From Malania oleifera (taxonomy: Eukaryota > Streptophyta > Magnoliopsida > Santalales > Ximeniaceae), in assembly GCF_029873635.1 (NCBI RefSeq), contig NC_080423.1, forward strand, positions 106,997,988 to 107,061,987: a stretch of 64,000 nt of DNA, given 5' to 3'. Every line of letters starts with the position of its first letter. The first letter of the stretch is position 1. The position numbers and the translations under genes are program-made. Shown in pieces: positions 1 to 12,129 of the stretch. The notes beneath the pieces were generated by a model. That model worked only from the letters and a program-made list of their open reading frames with translations, made no database searches and was not told where the DNA came from.

Positions 1-270
1 ACAGCGTAGTTTTGCATATGGCAATGTAATCGAGGTGAGACTAGGTGACCTTGTGTAGTTGCGTATGTAGCAATGTAATCACTATTGGGCCTAAGTCATA
101 GATCTTCGTAGTTGCATGTGTAGTAATGTAATCGCTATGAGACTAGGTGACCTTGTGTAGTTGCGTATGAGGCAATGGATTCACCATTGGGCCTTGATCA
201 TCGCAGCGTAGTTGCGTATGTAGTAATGTAATCACTGTGAGACGAGGTGACCTGGTGTAGTTGCGAACTA
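1..270 (+). repeat. Tandem array, about 105 bp dimer of two 52 bp units
   Basis: About two and a half copies of a unit of about 105 bp are seen. Each is built from two related halves of about 52 bp with the core GTAGTTGCGTATGTAG and AATGTAATC. One half carries GTGAGACTAGGTGACC and the other carries ATTGGGCC. The array continues past the left edge. It lies inside the LTR fragment and is probably an internal LTR repeat, not a centromeric satellite. Confidence 0.65.
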
Positions 271-902
271 GTGTGATGACACTGACCGTATGTATGTATG
301 TATGTATGTTGGGTATCGTATGAACTGGAATAGTTTTGTGAAAATATTAGAACTGTATGTATTTGTATGAAACTGTACGAATTGTTTCAAACTGTATCGT
401 ATGTATAGTGTCATGAAGTATGTAAAATGACACTGGTATGCCACACACTAATATAAACTGATATCTTCCTTACTGAGAGGTGTCTCACCCCGAATGTACG
501 TATAATGTTTTTCAGGTCCTTCTAGTAGTGGTAAGTAGCATTCTAGCGTTTGGAAGCAAGGGTGTCGTAGCTCCTGCTAGTACCTTTTAGGTACGAGTTT
601 TGGTATCCAGGTTGTCAGGATAGTTTTGTAGACACCTGAGTATGTTTTGTGTTATGGGAATGTGTATCCTAGCTTGTATAGCATAGACTTTGGTATGGTA
701 CCATTTATGTATAAAAGACCATTTTTTCGCTGCGTATCTGATGAGTATGGATTGGTATGAGTATGTATATAGGGCAACTGTGTACCCCACGGGGTTGGAC
801 CCTCTTATTTGTATTGTATCATGTATGTTTAAATTGATACAAAGGCAAGTTAGGTTACTGAAATTCACCCCCGGGTCCCATTTCCGGGTTTGGGGCGTGA
901 CA
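1..902 (+). mobile_element. Solo or partial LTR, family 2, downstream part
   Basis: This is the downstream part of an LTR whose start lies outside the window. It ends in GGGGCGTGACA at 902, which mirrors the TGTAACGCCCC end of the family-2 LTR at 19351. Bases 473-520 carry the block CTTACTGA, then CTCACCCC, then TTTTTCAGG, which recurs in every large LTR of this window. Strand is set by that block and by the end sequence. There is no coding capacity. Family assignment is by eye. Confidence 0.6.
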
Positions 903-1591
903 TAATTACCATGGGCAAACGTCATGTCTCGACTAAATACTGTGGGTGAGAGTGTTTGGCTCTATATCCGAGGGTGTGAAATATTACTTGTTTGTTCCGA
1001 ATGGTCACTAATGGGTGTGAGTGGACACTGTACTGGCAACGATATTGCTGTGAGGCTTCGGTTATTGTAGGGTATCGGGTGCTTGAGTGTGATGAAACTG
1101 ACCGTATGTTTGGTATCGTATGTACTGGAACTGGATTGTGAAAATACTAGAACTGTATCATGTTATGTTTTATGTTGAAATAATACATGTATGCCACACA
1201 CTGATATAACATGTTTTCTTTCTTACTGAGAGGTGTCTCACCCCGAATTTACAAATGTTTTTCAGGTCCTTTGAGTAGCCAAAACTAGCATCCTAACGTT
1301 CGGGAGCGTGGTTGTCAGTTAGCTACGTTTAGTACCTATGTAAGTATGAGTTGAGTTTTGTAACCGAATTGTCATTGTTGGGTTTGGTAGACACCTAGAG
1401 TACGTATTGTATTTTAGAGCATAGGCTCTAGTCATGTATAGACTCTCGTATGGTACGTTGTATAGTACATTGTATGTACTAGAAAGAACATTTCTGTTGC
1501 GTATTTGATGTGTATGAATATGTATGTGAACGTGTATAGGGTGTACGTGTACCCCATGGGATCGGACCCTCACTCAGTGTAGCATCATGTA
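903..1591 (+). mobile_element. Second family-2 LTR fragment
   Basis: Bases from about 1080 repeat the order seen at 265-810: a stretch rich in CGTATGT, the CTTACTGA and TTTTTCAGG block (1224-1268), and the CATGTATGTTT segment. The copy stops near 1591, where LARD LTR sequence begins abruptly without the expected LTR start, so the joint looks like a deletion or recombination point. Bases 903-1078 match nothing else I can place and may be the interior of this copy, with the first fragment inserted into it. Confidence 0.5.
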
Positions 1592-2766
1592 TGTTTTTTG
1601 TCTGTTCGTGCGACCGAACTTCAGGTCAAATGCCCAAAACTCTCGGGTTGCTCATTTTTAACTGGGATAATTAGGGTTAAAAATTATTAAATTTTTTTAA
1701 TAATTCCAAGCATGTCCCCAACGGTCAAAATTTTCCCTAATTCTATATATACCCCTTTCATAACTCAAATCAACAACTTTGATTAACCCATTTTCTTTCT
1801 AATTTTTATCCTAATCAAAGTTCTCTCAAAACATGTTTTTATTGCAAAATCTTTTATGGGGTAGATTTTATACTCTCCCAACACTCTTTGTTACCTTTTG
1901 AAAATCATTTGAAATAGTATATTCATTTTAATTGGGCTTTTATTTTATCAAAGTGCATTTGCTCTCACCTAAACCTATATTTTTTGAAAATCATTTTGAG
2001 GGTAAATTTTGGAGTTTCTCCCGTTTATTTGGTTGATAAATACTTTTGGAGAAAATATTTTATAGAATTTAAATCTTTATGTGCTTATCATATATATCTT
2101 TTTCATAAATTGAAAATACTATTTTGAGTAAAACACCCTTACCCCTTTCATATATATCTTTTTGCTTGTATTTTTCAAAAGCATTTTCATGTACAAAAAT
2201 TGTTTTAATGTACTAGTTGGGCTCAACCCGTTAATTAAATTGGGGAGTCTCAGCCCCATAAATGAGACTGATTCGGTTTAGCCCAAAAATTGAACTAGGG
2301 TGTCTCAGCCCCGTAAGTGAGACTAGTTCGGGTCAACCAAGTAATTGAGTTGGGGTTTTCCTCGCCCCGTAAGGAGAGGATGTAAACGGCTTCTACTTCG
2401 CCTGATTAAGTGAGTAGGTTCAGTGGAATCCTTGGGGGGTATGCCCAAGGCGGGGACGTAGGCTGGTTTAGTCGAACCTCAATAAAAATTCTTGTGTTTC
2501 TCTCTCCCTATCTCATTTAAATTACTGCACTTTAAATTCAGTATGTGTACGCCTATTTATTTTCTATTATATTTAGTTGCATGCACACATTTACTTTGAA
2601 TAAGATATGCATGTATGCACGAACTGAATAACTTAATCTTTTTACATACACGCGTTTAATATTGAATGAGATATGATATGTGGTGAATTGGCGAAACATT
2701 TAAATGAACCGAAAAGTTTTTAAATATCCAATTCACCTCCCTATTGGGATCACACCATTTCCAACA
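1592..2766 (+). repeat. LARD 5' LTR, left part missing
   Basis: The segment aligns with 15650-15820 and then 18245-19300 of the 3' LTR. It begins inside the CGACCGAAC motif array, so about 770 bp of the LTR start are absent. A TATATATA box lies at 1744-1751 and the segment ends in CCAACA at 2766. Confidence 0.8.
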
Positions 2767-2767
2767 A

Positions 2768-2780
2768 TTGGTATCAGAGG
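2768..2780 (+). other. Primer binding site (initiator Met tRNA type)
   Basis: TTGGTATCAGAGG follows the LTR end by one base. TGGTATCAGAGC complements the 3' end of plant initiator methionine tRNA and is the usual primer site of plant Copia elements. It fixes the element on the plus strand. Confidence 0.85.
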
Positions 2781-4537
2781 CTGGTTATAATAAGCTTAAC
2801 CGCTATTTGCATAAAGATTGCAACGACTCATATTTCGGTGTGTCCCTATTTTGAGGGTCAAGTCTTTACAAATCCTCTCCTGATTTTATTGCGTAGATTT
2901 TAGGGTTTGAAATTTGAAAATAATTTTGTAAAATCAATTGATTTGAAGATTTGGAAAGTATTTGTCAAAGTTATCATATCTCATTGAAAAATGATTTTTA
3001 AAAATGTATAATTTTCCAAAATTTGAAAATGAATTAAATTTGCATATCATGTGTTTTAATGCATATCATTTGTGTGTCATGCATATTTTTTCTGTGCCTT
3101 AGTCACTAATGCTTTTGCAAGTTTATATCTTTCCATGTGCTAAAATGTTTGGGAATCATAAGGATTTTGAAAAATTGAGAGAGAGAATGACACCACTCTG
3201 AGCATAAACTATTATGGAGGAGTAAAATACAAAGATATATATTTCCTCCTCCTAATTTATTTGTTAGTTCATGTTATGGTTCACTTGATGCATTTTATGT
3301 TAGATTTTTGTTATAAATCAAATGATAATTTTGTGATAACTACATACCATCCTATGAGGTGTATTTTAAAAGAATTTTTTAATACTCATAAGATTTTTAT
3401 TAGAATATAATATATAAAGGGAATATAATGCTTTAAATCTCTAAATAGTGTTTTGTGCTTAAAATTCTAAATTTTGTATACACTATTATGATACTAAAGA
3501 AAACCAAGCCAATACATGGGTTTTTGTGATCACTTCCAATCTATTTGTCTAATATATGTATATCATTATGATTGGTGAATATTTGAAGTTACTGGCTATC
3601 CCCTTCTAATGGAAGAAATGTTTTAAACTGCTAAATCTTTTTAAATTCTATACATTTGCTTAAAGTTTAAAACTCTTGAATATAGCATGACTTGTCCATC
3701 ACACAGATTTTAAGTTTAGGAAATTAATATTATATATATCATATAGCCCTAAATTCACAATGGAACTTAAAGCTCATCCCCATATTTGAAAATTTTGTTA
3801 TACCAAATACTGTTATTGAATATAAAATTCTTTGATTCATAACTGAGGGGGAACAAAGAATTTTTGTTTAAATTTGTTGTTTGAGCTCAATGTCACTATC
3901 CTGTACTTGTTAAATGTTTGCATTATTTAAAGGGTAGTTTATATTTTATTTGACATATTGATTGAACTACCCGATTGCATGCTTAGTCTAAAATGTCTCC
4001 TGCATGATGGATGCAGTTGATGAGAATTGCACGTTGGTAGTGGATATAGGTTCTCACATGCCTTTAACTGAATGGTATCTGCATGATGTAGATTATTTTA
4101 TATTACTTGCTTGAATCTATTAGGTTTCAGGTACATGGAAAAATGAGAAAAAAGTCCAATTTACAGACGTGCTGCAAAAAATTTCGGTAGAATTTTTCCC
4201 AAAAATAAAACCTTGTATCAAGATAATTAGTTATTACATGCCCAAATGTTTTTGAAATGATGAGTGAATGATAAATACAATATTTATTTTCATTCGTAGT
4301 TAAAAATGCATGCACAATAACATATAAAGAAGACCATACTGAACATATGATAAAATGCCTTAACAAATAACCAGTATAGTTGCATTAAAAGGACCGCTTA
4401 TACTGTTTGATATACTTAGTGATTAATTTTTGATTAGTATAAGCAACACATTTCCTTTCCCAGGATGCACAGTAATTGCATAGGTTAGTACATGTAAAAT
4501 CCAAACCGCTATATATTTTGAAGACATGTACACATTT
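2781..4537 (+). mobile_element. LARD interior, first non-coding segment
   Basis: AT-rich sequence with no open frame that resembles a protein. It lies between the primer site and the first nested LTR. I see no RNA gene or structured repeat in it. Confidence 0.6.
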
Positions 4538-6600
4538 TGTAACGACTTGCTTATCTTATCATATATTAAAACATAATTAATAAAATAGTCAACCCGAAAC
4601 CTGTGGGTAACAGGGACACCTGTCATACATAGCGAAACCTAGGCAGCAGTAAATGTAAAATCAGAAATTCATAACCATAAAATATAAATATCAGAGCCAA
4701 CTACAATCCACAGTGATACTGTATTCATATACAACCTCAAAATATCAAAACACATATAGGATCCCACAAAAATCTCCTGACCCTAGAACAAAACTTACCC
4801 TTCTAATGGGGTAACACTAGTAACTCAACGGCATTATTTCATGATACTGTCGGTCTTTCTAGGTTTCCTGAAAATTATTTAATATTCGAGGGTGAGACAC
4901 TTCTCAGTAAGGGAAAATACACTAAATACAACTGTGTGGCAACATGAATATTTAATGCTAATATAGATATACAATACATTTCATATACCTGAAAACATTC
5001 ATCAAAACATACTGAATAATCATATACTTTCATAATTTCTAATAATTCATACTAATCATGAAATATATTTTATAACTATTAATACTAAAATTCTACCCAA
5101 TATGTATAACTAGCTGATGTCATGTATTACCCCTCATGACAGGTTGTGCAACCCAAAGGCAGGACTCGACAATGGATGACCGACCACTGCCAAGTCAAAA
5201 ATGTTTGTAAGTATGATGTGTCTGCCACACCCTGGTCCGGACTATTAGGTGGACGTTTACAACTCTACACTGAAAGTCACATCAACTATCCATCTCTCAC
5301 CCCCTCGTGGGGCGGTTAGCACAAATATGAGCATAGTAATCTGATCTATATAGCTACGGTACGTTCTCTTGTAACTGAACAAAACTATCATCGGGGTTCT
5401 AATAATACATAATACATGATAATATACAGTTTATCGTAAAAAGGTTAGTAGCATTTTTTGTAATAATGTAAATACATACAGCCTTGCACCATTTACTTTT
5501 ATATTTGTGGCCTTGCACCAAAATCATACATGTACACGGCCTCGCGCCGGCTATCAATCACGACCTTGCGCCTAACATTCCATACATATCATTCTGATTA
5601 AGTAATCCATTTATCATGTATTTAAACATCATAATGTACTGCATTATTTCATAGTCTTTGAAAAACATGTTTTATTCATAAAATTGTCATATCATAATAC
5701 TTTTCATGAAAAATAACATTCATGCCACACAAAGCTGAGTAAATTCGTAAATTTCATTCTAAAATCACATTTCCTGGCATATCATACTAATATATATATA
5801 TATACATTTCAACATAATAGCAGTATTTTCACAAACATGCATTTTTACCAATCTCTTCATATATATTATACATGCTTCCTGAAGATAAATTTGCTTATAC
5901 ATAATAATAATATAATTTTCTTGGAAAATAACTATTTTAGTTTATTTCCTTACCTGACACTAAAAAAAAAACCCCCTAAAACACGCTCATCCTACACCCG
6001 CAGGGTTCCTCGTTCAACACCCTGAATTCAACAACTCCCAAAACTAAACTTCAGTATTTTCATGTGAATATCATTTCCTATAACTATGAAAAGACCAAAT
6101 TTGGCATAAAAAGTATTACCTCAACTCAGGGATGAATTTCAACTCGCTTCCACCAACGATCCACTTCGGCAGATTTGGAGAGAACTTTCCCAAGCGCGTT
6201 GTGATGGCTTCAGATCATTGAACCAGTAAATCCGGCCCGAGATCGTAGAGAGAAGGTAAGAGGGATGTATAGGAGAGAGAGAGAAAGGAGTGTTTGCGCA
6301 AGAATTCGGCCAAAAATGAGATTTTTACCCATTTATACACTGGCCTTCGTCGATGAGCCACATCACCTCGTCGACGAGGTCAAGAAGGAACTTTGTCAAC
6401 GAGTGCTCCCCTTCATCGATGAAATTTAGAGCTGTACAAAATGGCCTCTCGGGATTTTCTCGTCGACAAGACGCACCATCGTCGACGAGCCCTATATACA
6501 ACGTTCGCGTTCGTCGACGAAGCCTGCTGTCCCCCTTTTAAATTTCCTTTTCTTCCTTCCTTTTATTATTTAAATATTATAATTCCTCTAGGTCACTACA
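4538..6600 (-). mobile_element. Solo LTR, family 1, nested in the LARD
   Basis: The ends are TGTAACGAC and GGTCACTACA, flanked by the exact 5 bp duplication CATTT (4533-4537 and 6601-6605). Read on the minus strand it starts with a palindrome array (6346-6522), then TATAAAT (6331-6337), a purine/pyrimidine tract, a module conserved among copies, and a weak GGCCTCG-type array (5479-5572). It has no coding interior, so it is a single LTR left by recombination. The family is probably a Tekay-like chromovirus from the form of its ends, which is inference only. Confidence 0.85.
6346..6522. repeat. TCGTCGACGA palindrome array (7 sites)
   Basis: Seven sites match or nearly match TCGTCGACGA, usually flanked as TTC...GAA or CTC...GAG. 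Most variants, such as TCATCGATGA and TGTCAACGA, differ by C-to-T or G-to-A changes at CpG. The array ends next to the TATA-like box at 6331-6337 of the same LTR. Confidence 0.85.
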
Positions 6601-6605
6601 CATTT

Positions 6606-7507
6606 AATTTGTGTCTTAGGAGGGACTAATTCGTGGACACCATTTCGTCCAATTCTTTGGTTATGCACTTTCACTCAAGACTCAAATGATAAAACATCAT
6701 CCTCTCGATTAAACATACCATATTTTGATGATGGTCCATAAACTTGGAAAATTGCATGACTTGGGGGGAGTTTTTAATTTTATGCACTCTCGTTATGTTT
6801 TGAAGTGTGTCATCCTCTTTGATCCCCTATTGCATTACCCTTGAGTATAGCCTTGATTGGCTATTGTGTATTTAAATTAAAATGCAATATGTCATGTTGT
6901 GTGCTAAACGCTTATTATTTGCCGCATACTGAAATTCTTAGAAAGGATGAAATATGAGGATTGTTCTTAAAAGATTATCATACTTGAACTTAATGCAAGT
7001 ATGTATGCATGCAAATATACAGAGGGAGCTTAAGCCCCACTTTTAAGAAGAATGAACTTAATGCCTATAATCTTTTGCATGCTGAGTAATATTTAGAAGG
7101 ATGAACAAGTGATGAATGTGCTTGAATGAAATTCATCCTTGAGCATACATGCACTTATGTGTGCATGAGACTATACCGGGGAGTTTAAGCCTCATCATTG
7201 AAAAAGGATTTGAATCACCTGACCCATGGACTCATATTTTTCATTGTTTCTACTTTTTGAGTCTGAAATTTTTTCTCGTAACATGACCATCATATCCTGT
7301 CTTTACTGAATCATTATTTGATATGGATTGTTCACGGTATGGATGAACACCATGCAAGACCTATTGCTTGATATTTAGAGCATGTGTGTTTAAGGACATT
7401 TTATTTGTGAGATTCATTTATCCAGTAAAATCTGAAAAAGAGTACTTATACTATTTAAACTCTTAAACTTTCAAAATTTGTTTCGGTATAAGTTGCTAAT
7501 AGATTCT
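6606..7507 (+). mobile_element. LARD interior with a degenerate duplication
   Basis: No coding frame is convincing. Two related segments of about 100 bp (near 6946-7045 and 7098-7205) share AAGGATGAA, a GCATACATGCA-like stretch, and GGGGAGTTTAAGCC or GGGAGCTTAAGCCCC. A third weaker GGGCTTATCGC version lies near 9790. These look like old internal duplications of the LARD. Confidence 0.5.
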
Positions 7508-7595
7508 AAGCATGTAATGACCTGAAAAAAAATGGTATTTAAATAATAAAGAGAGATAGAAATGGAAAAAGAAATAGAAGGAGACAACAGACTTG

Positions 7596-7840
7596 CGTTC
7601 GTCGACGATATAGCACTTTGGGGATAATAACTGAAAATTTTTCCTTGGTCCTTGTCAATGAATACAGGGGATTTGTCGACAAGGGTATAGCAGGACCTCG
7701 TCGGCGAGGACAAGCTTCATCGACGAGAAGATACCGAGAGAGGATTATTGGGAAGTCTGAAATTTGCCGACAAGGGGGTAGGTTTGTCGACGAACTTTCT
7801 GCAGGACTCGTCGACGAGGTGATGTGGCTCGTCGTCGAAT
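7596..7840. repeat. TCGTCGACGA palindrome array (9 sites)
   Basis: Nine sites close to TCGTCGACGA occur in about 245 bp. Variants include TTGTCGACAA, TCATCGACGA and TCGTCGGCGA. The last site ends about 8 bp before the TATAAATA box at 7848, so the array occupies the upstream promoter part of the LTR. Confidence 0.87.
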
Positions 7841-7847
7841 CCCGCAA

Positions 7848-7855
7848 TATAAATA
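7848..7855 (+). promoter_or_regulatory. TATA box of solo LTR
   Basis: TATAAATA is followed within about 40 bp by a CT-rich stretch, as expected for a plant start site. The same box sits at the matching place in the copies at 12696, 10325 and 20571. Confidence 0.7.
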
Positions 7856-8379
7856 GTGTAAAACCTCGATTAAAAGCAAAAATTCAGCGTCGTGTTTCCC
7901 TCTTTCTCTCTCCTACTGTTCTCCTTCCAACTTTCTTCGATTTCGGTTCCGTCAATCACCGGATCGACGATCTGAGGCCACCATGACGCTCCTGGCGGAG
8001 TTCTCTTTAAGTCTGATGGGGCGGATCGTTTGTGGGATCGAATCGAATTTCTCCCCAAAATTAGGATAAGACCTTTTATTCAGTTTTTGACCTTATGACA
8101 GTTGTAGAAAATGATGTAGACTAAGAAATATTGATATTCTGTTCTGGAAAATGTGGTTTTCAGGGTGTGGAATAGGAAGCCCTGCGAGTGTAGGATCAGT
8201 ATACGATAGGGGCTTTTCAATAGTTTGGTAAGGGAAACATGCTATGCTAGGAAAACCTAGTATGATTTTAGTATGAAGTTTATGTTTTTACCGGATTATT
8301 ATTCAGAGCATAAATTTATGCAATTTATTATTGAGGTTAAAGTGTTTTAAATTATTGTGTGGCATGAGAGTAAGAATAC

Positions 8380-8600
8380 AGTATAAAAACATGTTTATAC
8401 AGTATTTTCAGAAATATGTTTTACAGAATATACAGACAGTAAAATGCGTTTACAGTATCTTTCAGAATACCATGATTTTACAATTTTACAGCACCATAAC
8501 AGGTAGATTTACAGTTATCTCAGAAAAATACAGTTGATGTAGTTACAGATTATTATAGCATCATGGTTTATACAATTATTACAGAATCATGGTAAAACAG
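8380..8600 (+). repeat. TACAG-rich degenerate array
   Basis: TTTACAG or ATACAG recurs about every 15-25 bp. The copy at 12696 has a similar array (13560-13870). The copies at 4538, 10325, 15821 and 20571 have a GGCCTCGTGCC array in the matching region instead, so this marks a subtype. Confidence 0.6.
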
Positions 8601-9468
8601 TTAGTTGTATATAGAATTGTATTATATAGTATCAGACCCTGATGGATCAGACAGCAGAGCATGGTACCGTAGCTACAGATATACAAATATTCAATTCAGA
8701 GTGCAACCACTATTCTCAAATAGTAAGTGGTATGAGGTCAATTGTGCCTAGTTGTGGACAAGCTCCCCATCATATATTGGTTGAGGAGGGCCGATCTGAC
8801 CGAGGAGTAGAGTGGTTTACCCTGGTCGGCCAGCCAGGATAGATCCAGCCTTCAGGACGCACAACTCTGTCATGAGGGGATAAATCATGACATACTGCCA
8901 TCCGGGGAAATATTCTCAGATATTATAGTATTATCAGATTTTTTGAAATAGTAATATTATTATGAAAAGTAATTTCATATAGTTTGACATATTAAATTAT
9001 GTAGTTAAAGGTTTTATAATATGTTATGTAGTATCAACATTTTCAGTTTTAGTTATTTGTTTTACTCTTATCTCGGATTAATCTTTGCAGATTCACATCT
9101 CAATTGCCACACACTAGTGATAGCATGTTTCGTCTTACTAAGCTTTGGCTCATCCCAGTGTTGAATTATTTTTCAGGTGAGCCAGTTGGGCGAGCGGAGC
9201 AGGCTCGCAAATAGAGGAGCTATTAGTTTGCCCTTTTTGAGGGTGAGTGCTTTGGGGTTCAATTTTGTTAACTCTGGTATTAGTAAGAGTAGTTTTTGAG
9301 AGTACAGTGAAATATGTAATATTTGTGGAATATTTAGACACTCTGGTATTGTATATATATAAGGTTGTGTTTCATGTTATTTGCTTTCCGCTGTGTAGGA
9401 AATTATTTTAATATAAAATATGAGAGAAGATTTTAGAATTTATTTTATAAGGAGGTCGTTACAAAGCA

Positions 9469-10319
9469 CGTATTCAAAATTGATAGGGGGAACATCTTTT
9501 CTTTAAATCTCTATCTTGTTATGCTTACCAAATTTTTCGCTTAGATCTGTGTTAATTCTTTGTGGCATGTGCTTTACTATAATATTTTATTGAATATCAT
9601 AAATGAAAATATTGTGTTTGCCACAATTCTTCGTTTTTCCATATGATCAATTTTTTTTAATTTATTTAATGTCTTTGGATCTATATGGTGGTTTTTACTG
9701 GTACTTTGTGATTTGTACTGAAATGATAAACCAGAAAAATAACGTTTGCTTGAGTTTAAATTAAAGTTTCATTTTCAACAAGCATAAGCCCCCAGGGCTT
9801 ATCGCAAATCATAAGGGGAGATATATATTTTTACGCATACATATATATATATATATATATATATGCATTTATAAAAGCAAGAATTAAACTCATATAGAAT
9901 ATATCTATATCTTGCTTGTGTGTTTTATGCTTCATGACACTATCTTGTTTTAAAATTATTTGTCATGAAATTTCTTTTTAAAGGTGTTGCATAACTTGTT
10001 CATGGATTATTCATGAATTGCATGTGAACTAATTAGACAACTTTTATGCTCAAACTTACATTTGCTATTATATGTCGTGTGTGTTGAACTCAAATCTTTC
10101 ATGGGTCTTATGATATATTTAAATTGTCATGGTTTTGGATAATCCTGGTCTGATCTTGTTTGTTATGTGGATTTCAATCTCTTAGTGACCAGTTATACTG
10201 TTGTGTGCTTTATTGCCATGTTTTTTTCAGAAAATGTAAGAATGATTTTCTATGCCCAAATCTTAGGCCAAAAAGAGGGAGAGTTTCAATAAGAAAAATA
10301 AAAATTATTTTAAAAGGGG
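9469..10319 (+). mobile_element. LARD interior, middle segment
   Basis: AT-rich non-coding sequence with an (AT)n run near 9838-9864 and GGGGG tracts near 9483 and 10315. No coding frame resembles a protein. Confidence 0.55.
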
Positions 10320-11221
10320 GGAGTTGTAACGACCTCAATTTCCTTAACATAAAATGTAATATAATGATAAAATGGTCAACCCGAACCCGTGGGTAACGGG
10401 GACACCTGTCAATCATAACGGAAACCTAAGCAACAACAAACATAAAATTGAAACCATCCATTCATCAAGTATAATACCAGAGTTAACTACAACATCATAA
10501 TACTGTACTTTTATACATTCTCATAAACATCAAAATAACTCTAAGGTCAAACACAAAATAATTCTGACCCTAGTACAAAAATCTTACCCTCATAACGGGG
10601 TAATATCCCTAACTCAACGATGGCCACGACCCACCGGTCACTCAGGGTCTCCTGAAAAATTAATGAATGTTGGGGGTGAAACACATCTCAGTAAGGGAAA
10701 ATAAACTAAATACAGTTGTGTGACGACATAAACATTTAATGCAATTATATATATACATACATTTCATATTTTCGTAAACATTCATCATATCATACTGAAT
10801 AATCGCATGCTTTCATATTTTCTAGTAAGTCGTATCGTACATAAAACATCGGTTATACTGATAATACTGAAAACATACCCAGGATGAATAGCTAGCTAAT
10901 GTCATGTATTGCCCCCCATGACAGGTTGTGCAGTTCGAAGGTGGGACCCGATAATGGCTGGCCGACCACTGCCGAATCAAATATGTCTGTAAGTACGATG
11001 AGCCGGCCACACCCTGGTCCAGACTGCCAGGTGGACGTCTACACTCTACTGAAAGCCACATCGACTATCCATCTCTTATCCCCTCGTGGGGTGGTTAGCA
11101 CTAATCTGAACATAGATATCTGATCTATATAGCTACGGTACCGAGCTCCTGAACTGAACTAAACTAACATTCAGGTTCTGATAACATATAGTACATGGTT
11201 ATATAGCATCTTTCATAATTA

Positions 11222-11378
11222 CTGCCTCGTGCCGAACATATCATAGTTACGGCCTCGTGCCAAACATATCATAATTACGGTCTCGTACCGAACATATCAT
11301 AATTACGGCCTCGCGCCGATCATATCATAATTATGGCCTCGTGCTGATCATATCATAATTACGGCTTCGCGCCGATAT
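11222..11378. repeat. GGCCTCGTGCCG tandem array (about 6 units of 27 bp)
   Basis: Units of about 27 bp carry TACGGCCTCGTGCC followed by a spacer like AACATATCATAAT. The core CGGCctcgcGCCG can form a short hairpin. Units differ mainly at CpG (CTCGCGCCG, CTCGTGCCA, CTCGTACCG). Confidence 0.8.
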
Positions 11379-12129
11379 AATACATAAATACGTCATTCTG
11401 AAAATAATCATTTTATCATGCATTTATAAGAATCATAATGTACTGTTTACCTTCATAACTTCTCAGATCATACTGCATTTACATCATTATCATATCAAAA
11501 TATTTTTCCACGTAAAATAATATTCATACCACACAGTTGTTGCATTAAAACTATTCATTGCATTTGGAAATCATGATTTCTGGCATCTCATACGTATATA
11601 CTCATTCCAACATACTAACAGTATTTTTCCAAAAGTGCATTAATTCCATAATATACTAATATCATACATATTTTTCGAAAATCAATTTACTCACAAATAA
11701 TAGTAATTTGCGTGAAAAGTAACTGCTTTAGCTTATTCCCTTACCTGACTACTGAGAAAAGCCCCTATAAACTCTAATCTCATATCCGTAGGGTTTCCTG
11801 ATCAATACCTTGAAACTGAAAACTTCTAGTATTAAACTTCAGTATTTCTACGTGTACATCATTTCCTATAACTGTCATAAGACCAAATTTGGCTTAAAAA
11901 TCCTTACCTCAACTCAGGGATGATTTCCAACTTGCTTTCATCAACGATCCGCTCCGACAGATTTGGAGAGAACTTCCTAGAAGCGTCGTGGTGACTTCGG
12001 AATGTTGAACCAGCGTAAATCTGGCCCAAAATCGATGAGAGAGAGAGAGAGGACCAAAGGGGGGAGAGAGAGAGCGAAGGTTGCTTAATAATGAAGTTAA
12101 AAATCCAGATTTTTCTATTTATAGAACTG

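Larger units (their letters stand above)
7513..9463 (+). mobile_element. Solo LTR, family 1 subtype B, nested in the LARD
   Basis: The ends are TGTAATGACC and GGTCGTTACA with the exact duplication AAGCA (7508-7512 and 9464-9468). In plus order it shows a palindrome array (7596-7840), TATAAATA (7848-7855), a CT-rich start region, a conserved module with GACGCTCCTGGCG, a TACAG-rich stretch (8380-8600), and the CTTACTAA to TTTTTCAGGTGAG block (9125-9182). There is no coding interior. It lies opposite in strand to the copies at 4538 and 10325. Confidence 0.88.

Noticed and set aside
587-925. 112-codon minus-strand frame and overlapping plus-strand frame
   Set aside because: Both lie in the family-2 LTR fragment and resemble no protein.
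11222-11378. Evenly spaced repeats that look like a CRISPR array
   Set aside because: Spacers are near-identical and AT-rich, the units are internal to plant LTRs, and no cas gene is present.
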